From the NCBI RefSeq assembly GCF_030408615.1, contig NZ_CP047187.1:1674001-1738000 (forward strand): DNA of 64,000 nt, in the 5' to 3' direction. The notes beneath the pieces are model-generated. The model did no database searches. It was not told the DNA's origin and worked only from the letters and a program-made list of their open reading frames with translations. Below, in pieces: positions 45,245 through 51,756 of this stretch. The position numbers and the translations under genes were made by a program. This DNA is from Corynebacterium bovis DSM 20582 = CIP 54.80. Lineage in GTDB: Bacteria; Actinomycetota; Actinomycetes; Mycobacteriales; Mycobacteriaceae. Numbering within the stretch: the first letter of the stretch is position 1; each line of letters starts with the position of its first letter.

Positions 45245-45607
45245 TCACTGCAGATCATCCGCTCGTCTGGTCCTGCCGTCGCGCTCCCGCGAGGCCCGTG
45301 ACCAATCGCCGCGGGTCCGCGACGTCCGGTCACGGCCCGGCCGACGAAACAGGACCAGGCCCTCGACATCAACCGGTTCCCACTGCGGTTTGTGAACCTT
45401 CACGGCGTACCCCTGCTCGCAGATGGTGGTCGGGTACGTCATCACCGCCCGACCGCCGTCCATGTTCACCTGGATCATCTGCCACAGCTCGTCCCGCACT
45501 CTGGCACTCACCTTGCCGACATACACTCCGGTCGCCACTTCCGAGAGCCATCGCGTGAGGTGACCACGCACCCGCTCCGGAGGAGACGTCAACACCACGG
45601 TGATCAC
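45245..45607 (-). CDS. cas2: CRISPR-associated endoribonuclease Cas2, type I-E
   Basis: 120 residues. Cas2e forms the structural dimer of the Cas1-Cas2 integrase. The family sequence is clear: MITVVLTSPPERVRGHLTRW, then LSEVATGVYVGKVSARVRDE, GRAVMTYPTTICEQGYAVKV and WEPVDVEGLVLFRRP. The C-terminal ~25 residues are an Arg/Asp-rich extension. The GTG start overlaps the cas1 stop by four bases. It is the last cas gene before the leader and looks intact. Confidence 0.95.
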   Translation of the reverse strand: MITVVLTSPPERVRGHLTRWLSEVATGVYVGKVSARVRDELWQMIQVNMDGGRAVMTYPTTICEQGYAVKVHKPQWEPVDVEGLVLFRRPGRDRTSRTRGDWSRASRERDGRTRRADDLQ

Positions 45608-46359
45608 GGAGCCTCCCGTCGCGAAGGGCCGCCGGGAACCTGGTCAACCCCGTCTTCCGGTGCGTAATTGACACCGCCCGCCACCGTCTCGTCACGTCCG
45701 TCCCACAGACCAATCACGTCGGCCCACAAGTCGGACTCGTCAACCTCATCGTCGAGGAGCAGCGTCCGGAGATCACGGGACATCGTCTCCGCAAGCCCGG
45801 CCGTGCGGAACTCGTCTCGCATCGCTCGACGGGTAACCGAACCGATGTTCACACCCACGGTGCGGCCTTCCCGTTCGAGCGCCGCCACCGTCCGGAACGC
45901 CACCGGGACGCTGACCTCCGCCTTGTAGAGATCCGCGAGATCGTAGACAAAGCTCCGGTCATGGCCGGTGTGGACGAAGCCGAGACCCGGTGAACATCCG
46001 AGGGCCACGTCCAACCGCTTCCGCGACGACGTCACCTTCTCGGCCTGTGCACGCAGCATCCGGTCCGACCTCGCGATGGACCGACCGTGCGCGTAATAAC
46101 GCACGCCCTGCTCACCAACCCAGACCAGGGAGCACCCTGAGTCAGCGACGACGCCCACCGCCTGGTGGGTTAGCCGCGTCCCGGGCCCCAGCAGCAGCAC
46201 GCTCAGTGCGGACACCGGGACGTGCAGAACGCCGTCATCGTCGGTCGCGGTCAAGGCACCACCGTCCCGGCCGATCGTGCAGTGTTCCAGGTACAGGAAA
46301 CTGACCCGGTCAGAGGCGCGGGTGAGCTGCCGCGGCGTCGACGGTGGCAATCCGGTCAT
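45604..46359 (-). CDS. cas1: CRISPR integrase Cas1, type I-E, with internal in-frame deletion
   Basis: 251 residues; Cas1e is normally about 300. The N-terminal beta domain is normal (SALSVLLLGPGTRLTHQAV, VWVGEQGVRYYAHGRS). After VTSSRKRLDVA (residue 119) the sequence jumps to LGCSPGLGFVHTG. By comparison with E. coli and C. diphtheriae Cas1e as I recall them, about 80 residues are missing, including the LRGxEGxRVR helix with the catalytic glutamate (E. coli E141) and the NxxLSAANxxLYG region. The remaining metal ligands are present: His130, Asp140, Asp143 (VHTG, YDLADLYK). The frame is open throughout. The start overlaps cas6 by 50 bases. Integration activity is very unlikely. Confidence 0.93.
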   Translation of the reverse strand: MTGLPPSTPRQLTRASDRVSFLYLEHCTIGRDGGALTATDDDGVLHVPVSALSVLLLGPGTRLTHQAVGVVADSGCSLVWVGEQGVRYYAHGRSIARSDRMLRAQAEKVTSSRKRLDVALGCSPGLGFVHTGHDRSFVYDLADLYKAEVSVPVAFRTVAALEREGRTVGVNIGSVTRRAMRDEFRTAGLAETMSRDLRTLLLDDEVDESDLWADVIGLWDGRDETVAGGVNYAPEDGVDQVPGGPSRREAP

Positions 46360-47032
46360 GCATCACCCCCCCCGGACCGGCCGGTGCGGCCGGGGCGAGC
46401 GTCACCAGGCCGCAGCCGTAGGCCTTCGCCCGGCCGAGTCCCTCACACAGGACCGTCCTCAGGGCCCCCGGATCGGTGACCTCCAGCAGACCGTCGTACG
46501 TCGCCCGTTGCAGGGTGACCCGGCCCCGGCCCCGCCGGAAGGTCACCTTCTCCCGCCCGGTGACGACCACGGTCGGCTCACCGGACTCGAGCCGGGGGAA
46601 GGACACGCCCAGGCGGTCACACCGGTCCTCGAGCCACGCCCGCTGGTACGCGGCCGTGACATGCCCGAGCCGGCGTTTCCGCCCGTCCGGGTCGGTCACG
46701 ACGTGCGTCGGGTTCGCGGTGAGCCGGAACCGGTACCGCTGCCCGGCCTCGAGCCGGTCGAGCAGGGGCCGGTAATCCCTCACGACCCCGGTGTCCTCGG
46801 CACTCCACCCGGCCTGTTCCCGGAGGTGGTCGAACGAGGGCGCATCCCGGCTCACCACGTACAGCTCGTGGTTGTGCCCCACCCGGTCCAGGCGCCACAG
46901 CACGCGACCGTCACCGTCGTGACCACGGTCGGGCCAACACGCCATCACGGCAGCGTGGAGGGCCTGCGGGTTCGCGACCAGTTCCCGGGACCCCCGCCGC
47001 TGCGGGTTCATGGTGAATCGTGACAGGTACAT
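46310..47032 (-). CDS. cas6e: crRNA-processing endoribonuclease Cas6e
   Basis: 240 residues. Cas6e cuts the repeat hairpin and stays on the crRNA 3' end. It begins MYLSRFTMNPQRRGSRELVA (typical MYLSR...LNP) with the catalytic-type histidine in NPQALHAAVMA, LWRLDRVGHNHELYVVS, and the C-terminal glycine-rich loop GLGRAKAYGCGLVTL. The ATG abuts the cas5 stop (TGAATG). The last ~17 codons run into the start of cas1. Confidence 0.95.
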   Translation of the reverse strand: MYLSRFTMNPQRRGSRELVANPQALHAAVMACWPDRGHDGDGRVLWRLDRVGHNHELYVVSRDAPSFDHLREQAGWSAEDTGVVRDYRPLLDRLEAGQRYRFRLTANPTHVVTDPDGRKRRLGHVTAAYQRAWLEDRCDRLGVSFPRLESGEPTVVVTGREKVTFRRGRGRVTLQRATYDGLLEVTDPGALRTVLCEGLGRAKAYGCGLVTLAPAAPAGPGGVMHDRIATVDAAAAHPRL

Positions 47033-47731
47033 TCACAGTCCTCCCAGCACAGCGAAGGGGTCATGGTGCTCGGGGCTCCGCCCGGAGGGGTTCTCGACGG
47101 CCACCCAGTCGTGCACAACCCCGCGGAGGGCGTAGCGCCGGTTCCGCGGATCGAAGCTGACGGGGACGTCCCGCACCATCGTGTCGGGCTCCTCCCCCGC
47201 GACGCCGTCGCGGACCACGGGCAGCTGGACGTGCGTCGGCTGGCGGCGCCGGTACCACTCAGCGGCGAGCCACGGGGCCTCGCGGAGCGTCTCCACCAGG
47301 CCGGACCCGCGGATCTCCCGCGGGACCGGCGCGGCCGGCGGGCAGGCGCGACGGCCGAGGAACAGCGGGAAGCGGGGCGCGCGCAACGCCGCCTGCAGCT
47401 CCTCCAGGACGTCACGCTCCCCCTCGACGACCGCGGTGAACTTGTAGTCCTGCAGGTAGTCGCGGTAGCTGAGCGGATGGCGCTTCCCGGTCCGCCAGTC
47501 GGTCTCCGTCTGGAAGTCCCGGCCGACCCGGCCCTGCTGGTCGGTGCGGACACCGAAGGACAGGGTGAGGAGGTCGTCGAGGGAATCCGTGCGGGACCGG
47601 CCCTGGGCCGCGGCGAGGAGGCCGACGACGCCGCTCTTCGTCGGCGCCCGTTCCGTGGTCCGGTACTCGAACCGGCCGCTGGCTCCCCATGCCTGCAACG
47701 GCCCGTCGAGAGCCAGGATGAGTGTCGGCAT
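47033..47731 (-). CDS. cas5e: Cascade subunit Cas5e
   Basis: 232 residues. Cas5e caps the crRNA 5' handle in Cascade. Family features are the N-terminal LILALDGPLQAWGASGRFEY, RTTERAPTKSGVVGLLAAA (typical T-x-P-TKSGVIGLLAAA), YRDYLQDYKFTAVVEG, and FPLFLGRRACPPAAPV. The ATG begins five bases after the cas7 stop. A much longer open frame upstream overlaps cas7 and is an artefact of base composition. Confidence 0.95.
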   Translation of the reverse strand: MPTLILALDGPLQAWGASGRFEYRTTERAPTKSGVVGLLAAAQGRSRTDSLDDLLTLSFGVRTDQQGRVGRDFQTETDWRTGKRHPLSYRDYLQDYKFTAVVEGERDVLEELQAALRAPRFPLFLGRRACPPAAPVPREIRGSGLVETLREAPWLAAEWYRRRQPTHVQLPVVRDGVAGEEPDTMVRDVPVSFDPRNRRYALRGVVHDWVAVENPSGRSPEHHDPFAVLGGL

Positions 47732-47736
47732 GACCG

Positions 47737-48846
47737 TCACTCCCCGTCGGCGTCGCGCACGGCCGCACCCGCGCGGGCGACAAGCTCCGGGAACGTCTCC
47801 CCCACCGACCCCCGGTCGGCGAGGACGCCGGCGGTGTCGGTGTCGAGCTCGCCGCGGGCGAGGGTGAACGACGACGCCGCCGGCCGGGTCCCGAAGGCGT
47901 TGTCCCCGTCGGCCGCGGCCTGCGCGAGGACCCGGACCGCGGCGTGGGCCGCGCCCCCGCCGGCGTCGACGGGCGTCTCGAAGGCGGTGACGAGGGACAC
48001 CGGCTGATCCTGCCGGACCTCCATCAGCACGAAGTCGGGCCGCGTCCGGTTGGCGAAGGTGTTCTGCTTGCCCGTCGGCATGCTCTCCACGAAGGACCGG
48101 GTGAACGCCTCGACCGCCCGCGCGGCGGCCTCGCGGTCGCCGATGTTCCGGACGAGGTTGTCGACGTCGATCGTCGCGTACCGGTAGAGCGTGGAGGAGA
48201 CGAACTCGACGGTGTTGATCATGCCCGCGCCGGGGTTGTCCTCCGGGGCGTTGTCGTCGACCGCGGTGAAGTAGTCGAACTCCGGGGCGGCGGTGTGGAC
48301 GCTCAGGGCGTGGGCGACCTGGCACGCGGCGTCGACGTTGGCCTCCGGGGCGGCGGCGATCATGCGGCCGAACAGGGCGATGTCGATCGACTGCGGGGCC
48401 TTCTGGAGGACGGACTGGTCCTGCTTCTTCGAGACCTTCTCCCCGTCGGCGATGCGGAGGGCGAGCTCCGCGAGGGCTGAAATGTCCCGGCGGGATAGGA
48501 ACAGCATGTAGCTCGTCGTCGCCTCCTTCTTGCTGTCCATCTTGATGCCGGCTTTGGTCAGGGATTTAACGGCCTGCCGGAGACTCGTCTCCTCGTCCGT
48601 CTCCGGCCGGAGCACCCGGATCTGCTCGGCGATCCGGGACGCAGCGAATTTCGTCCGCTCGCCCAGTTCAGAGGCGTCGAATGTGCGTGCGAAGTCGTTG
48701 CGGACCGCGCGCTTCCAGGCCTGGCTGGACACCCGGTGCCGGCGGGTGCCGCCGAAGACGGCGGACTTCGGGCTGCCCGTGTCGTCACGGTTGATGCACG
48801 ACGGCGGGACGAGCTGGATGACGTGGAGGTCGATGTAGGTGCTCAC
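47737..48846 (-). CDS. cas7e: Cascade backbone subunit Cas7e
   Basis: 369 residues. Six copies of Cas7e normally form the helical backbone on the crRNA. Signatures are STYIDLHVIQLVPPSCINRD, PKSAVFGGTRRHRVSSQAWK, RIAEQIRVLRPETD and ALFGRMIAAAPEANVDAACQ. The GTG start has GAAAGGA five bases upstream. A 164-base untranslated gap separates it from cse2, the only large gap inside the Cascade operon. Confidence 0.95.
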   Translation of the reverse strand: MSTYIDLHVIQLVPPSCINRDDTGSPKSAVFGGTRRHRVSSQAWKRAVRNDFARTFDASELGERTKFAASRIAEQIRVLRPETDEETSLRQAVKSLTKAGIKMDSKKEATTSYMLFLSRRDISALAELALRIADGEKVSKKQDQSVLQKAPQSIDIALFGRMIAAAPEANVDAACQVAHALSVHTAAPEFDYFTAVDDNAPEDNPGAGMINTVEFVSSTLYRYATIDVDNLVRNIGDREAAARAVEAFTRSFVESMPTGKQNTFANRTRPDFVLMEVRQDQPVSLVTAFETPVDAGGGAAHAAVRVLAQAAADGDNAFGTRPAASSFTLARGELDTDTAGVLADRGSVGETFPELVARAGAAVRDADGE

Positions 48847-49010
48847 GGTGGTTCCTTTCAGTGAACATGAGAAGTGTGGGGTGGGTGGACGGCCGTGGCG
48901 GCCGGTCGGGTGGGTGGTCGGGTGGACCGGGTTGTGTGGGGATGTGCACGGTGCCGTCGACACTCACGCGGTGTGGGGTCGGTCCCGGGAGGGTCCGGTG
49001 CCGGGGGCGG
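48847..49010 (-). other. C/A-rich intercistronic leader before cas7
   Basis: 164 bases whose minus (coding) strand is poor in G and repeats CCACCC and CCCGACC motifs. The plus strand therefore reads GTGGGTGG-like runs. I see no ORF, hairpin or promoter that is convincing. It may be an unstructured ribosome-landing leader. Confidence 0.5.
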
Positions 49011-49739
49011 TCACGCCGGGGTCGTGGTCGGGTCGGTGCCGGGTACGGTCACACCGGTCGCGGTGTCGGGGGCAGTGTCGAGGGCAGTGTCGGTCGCGGT
49101 GTCGGTCGCGGGGCGGTAGGTGTACAGCCCGCGGCCCCAGGCCCGACGGACCGCGTCGCGACGGTCGTGGTCGTGGACGTCGTACAGGTCACCGGCGAGG
49201 CGCGCGTAGTCCAGCGGCACGCCTGCGGCGCGCATCTGGGTGACGAGTCCCCGTAGGTGCCACACCATCTCCTCCACGGAATCCGCGGTGACGAGAGCGG
49301 TGAAGCGCCGGATGACCGGGCTGGTGGTGAGGTCGGCCCCACTGCGGTACGCGAGGTCACGCACCGCCTCGCCGAAGCCCACGCCCCGGCGGTGCATCGG
49401 TGCGACCGCCGACTGCTGGTGGACCGCGTAGAGGCACAGCGCCACGTGCACCGCGGTCTCGGCCGCGCTCGGGTCGTCCCCGCGGCCGACGAGCTCCGGG
49501 GGCAGGTCCGCCATCGTGATCTCCCAGACCTCGGGCACCGATCCGGCGGGGCGGGCGACGGCCCGGCGGAGCCGGGCGGCGGTCGCCCTCCCCCCGGAGG
49601 TGCCGGCCTCGAGCCGGGCGCGGAGCGCGCCGAGTCGCGCCGCGGTGGTCTCCTCGACGAGGCCGCGGCGGCCCGGGCGCCGTCCGCCACGGTCGGGGCC
49701 GGTGTGCGCCCGCACCTCAGGCGTCGATGTCTTCGTCAT
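49011..49739 (-). CDS. cse2: Cascade small subunit Cse2 (CasB)
   Basis: 242 residues. Two copies normally stabilise the Cascade R-loop. Helical sequence with the family pattern ARLRRAVARPAGSVPEVWEI, HVALCLYAVHQQS and MHRRGVGFGEAVRDLAYRSG. The C-terminal ~35 residues are a low-complexity tail with repeats of the type ATDT (TDTATDTALDTAPDTATG). The ATG overlaps the end of cse1 by 23 bases and has AAAGGAAG upstream. Confidence 0.93.
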   Translation of the reverse strand: MTKTSTPEVRAHTGPDRGGRRPGRRGLVEETTAARLGALRARLEAGTSGGRATAARLRRAVARPAGSVPEVWEITMADLPPELVGRGDDPSAAETAVHVALCLYAVHQQSAVAPMHRRGVGFGEAVRDLAYRSGADLTTSPVIRRFTALVTADSVEEMVWHLRGLVTQMRAAGVPLDYARLAGDLYDVHDHDRRDAVRRAWGRGLYTYRPATDTATDTALDTAPDTATGVTVPGTDPTTTPA

Positions 49740-51525
49740 CGGTCTTCCTTTCACTGTGTGTCTCTGGGGTTGCCGCGGACCCGGTGTCCGCGGTGGCTGT
49801 GGTGCGGACGGGGTCGCCGAGGATCGTGCGGAGAGCGCGGCTCAACCGGTTCTGGGCGACCGCGGCGGAGATCACGCCGGTGCCGTCAGGGCCGGGCCGA
49901 CCGGCCCACACCTGCGGCCCCTGGGCCCTCACGATCTCGTCGGCCAGGTCCCAGGCGATGCTGCGGAGCCGCCCGCCCCACTCGGCGAGAGCGGCGGCAC
50001 CGACCTCCCCGTCCCCGGTGTCACCGGTGGCCGGGGTGTCGTCTCCGTCGCCGATGTCGGCGAGCCACCGGCGGAAGGGGGCGTCGACGGTGTCGAAGAA
50101 GCGGAGGCGGACGTCGTCGACGCCGCGCTGACGGCCACCGCCGGCGGCAGTGCGGACGCCGTCGCCGCCGCCCTGACGGCCACCGCCGGCGGCGGTGCGG
50201 ATGTCGCAGCTGAACTTCGTCAGCTCCCACGCGACCCCTTCGGTCCGGTCGACAGCGGTCCGGACGACCGCCCGCAGCGCCTCCCCTTCGATCCCGAGCA
50301 GGGGCGACCGGACGGTGAGGCTGTCGTTGAGGACGTCCGAGAAGCTCGACTGACTGTTGCCGTACACCGGGGACACCATCTCGACCCGGACGATGCGGTC
50401 CCGGGGGATGACCTCGTCGACCACGAGCCTGGCGAGCCACTCCACGGTTCGGGCGGGTTCGGCCGCGGGGGCGCCCTCGGCGTACTTCTGGTCGACGGTG
50501 GCGACGTCCGCGTTCGGCAGGATGCCGCCGAGCGACCGCCACATCGCCCGCCCCTTGTCGAGGGTCTGCGGCACATACCGCAGCGCCTTCGTCTCATTCT
50601 TCTGCGGGTCGCTGAACCGCCACGGGGTCATCATCTCGGAGCCGTGGATCATCGTGGAGTCGACCGGGTCACCGTTGCAGACGAGCACACCGTCCACCGT
50701 CGGGGCGGCAACGTCGGTGCTGTCGGTGGTGGACCAGAACAGCCGGATCCGGCGCTGGGGCCAGGTGAGCAGCTCCACCGGCCCCGGGGACAGCACCCCG
50801 GGCCGCGCCGCCGACGTCAGCGGCGGCATCTCCCAGACCGGCAGGTCGTCGGTCCCCGCGGACTCCCGGTGGGGGACGTAGTTGAGCAGCAGCGTCTCGC
50901 GCAGCGAGTCACCGTGGATGACGGTCCCGCCGTACCGGCCGCAAACGGCGACCCCCTTCGTGTAGCCAGGTCCGTTGTTGACGCGAGTGTCGCCGACCGC
51001 TCCGGTCTTGGTCCCGGCGTAGTCGTAGGCAGAGCAGTGGATGAGGCACCGTGCGGCCTCGGCGGCGCTGATCCGGGTGACGTCGGTCCGCAGCGAGAAC
51101 ATCCCGCCGACGTCGGGGATCATGAGGCTCACCGGCTTGTGGTAGCCTTTCGCGGTGTGCAGGTCGGCGACCTGCATGAACGGCGTCTCCGGGTGGCGGA
51201 GGTCGAACCGCCCGCGCACGGTGTCGAGGTACCGTTCGACGTCGTCGTCCCACAACGACGCTGCGGTCCACTTCTCGTCCCAGTGGTCGAGGGCGTCGTC
51301 GACGTTCCGCCACCGGGCGTCGTCCCAGGCGCGGTAGAGCACCGCGAGGAGGACGCGCAGGACCGCGAAGTTCATCGTCGCCAGGTCGCTGGCGAGCGCA
51401 CGGTAGCGCCCGGCGTTCTTCAGGACGTCGGTGAGGGACACCTCCGCGGTCGCACCGTCCTCGGTGACGACCTGGATCCACGGTTCATCCAGCAGGTTGT
51501 ACGTCGGGGACGTCGTCGGGTCCAC
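49717..51525 (-). CDS. cse1: Cascade large subunit Cse1 (CasA)
   Basis: 602 residues. Cse1 reads the PAM and recruits Cas3. It starts YNLLDEPWIQVVTEDGATAE, the family opening; further blocks are HPETPFMQVADLHTAKGYHK and RCLIHCSAYDYAGTKTGAVG with the L1-loop region. Near residue 440-468 two tandem copies of a Gly-rich unit (RTAAGGGRQ...DGV, RTAAGGGRQ...DDV) interrupt the usual sequence. The GTG start has GGAAGGGGGAG upstream. A 231-base gap separates it from cas3. Confidence 0.95.
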   Translation of the reverse strand: MDPTTSPTYNLLDEPWIQVVTEDGATAEVSLTDVLKNAGRYRALASDLATMNFAVLRVLLAVLYRAWDDARWRNVDDALDHWDEKWTAASLWDDDVERYLDTVRGRFDLRHPETPFMQVADLHTAKGYHKPVSLMIPDVGGMFSLRTDVTRISAAEAARCLIHCSAYDYAGTKTGAVGDTRVNNGPGYTKGVAVCGRYGGTVIHGDSLRETLLLNYVPHRESAGTDDLPVWEMPPLTSAARPGVLSPGPVELLTWPQRRIRLFWSTTDSTDVAAPTVDGVLVCNGDPVDSTMIHGSEMMTPWRFSDPQKNETKALRYVPQTLDKGRAMWRSLGGILPNADVATVDQKYAEGAPAAEPARTVEWLARLVVDEVIPRDRIVRVEMVSPVYGNSQSSFSDVLNDSLTVRSPLLGIEGEALRAVVRTAVDRTEGVAWELTKFSCDIRTAAGGGRQGGGDGVRTAAGGGRQRGVDDVRLRFFDTVDAPFRRWLADIGDGDDTPATGDTGDGEVGAAALAEWGGRLRSIAWDLADEIVRAQGPQVWAGRPGPDGTGVISAAVAQNRLSRALRTILGDPVRTTATADTGSAATPETHSERKTDDEDIDA

Positions 51526-51756
51526 GGTGCTCCCCCTTCCTGTGCAGGGGGTGTCCCGTCATGGGGTGGGTCATGGTCAGGTCCTTTCGGTCGTGTCGTG
51601 TCTGTCGGGTGGGGTGTTCCGGGTCGAGCGCCCGGTGCGTGCCGGTGCCGCCGGATCAGCCGGTCGTGCGCCCGGTGCGCGCCGGTGCCGCCGGTCGTGT
51701 GCGCCGGTGTGTCCCGTGCCGGTCGGCCCGGGTCGTGTGCGCGTCCGCGCTTGTCG
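51526..51756 (-). other. 231-base gap between cas3 and cse1 with direct repeat
   Basis: Two 27-base copies starting GCGCCCGGTGCG on the plus strand lie at 51628-51654 and 51668-51694 (one mismatch), 40 bases apart. The coding strand is C/A-rich and G-poor. No ORF or clear promoter is seen. Confidence 0.55.

Noticed and set aside
45249..45263. Repeat-like GATCATCCGCTCG at the end of cas2
   Set aside because: It matches only part of the CRISPR repeat, lacks the second half of the hairpin and lies in the coding end of cas2; chance is likely.
44106..45558. Plus-strand open frames through the CRISPR array (rich in IIPAHAGST / SSPLTRGA repeats)
   Set aside because: These are the translated repeats of the array, a known annotation artefact, not proteins.
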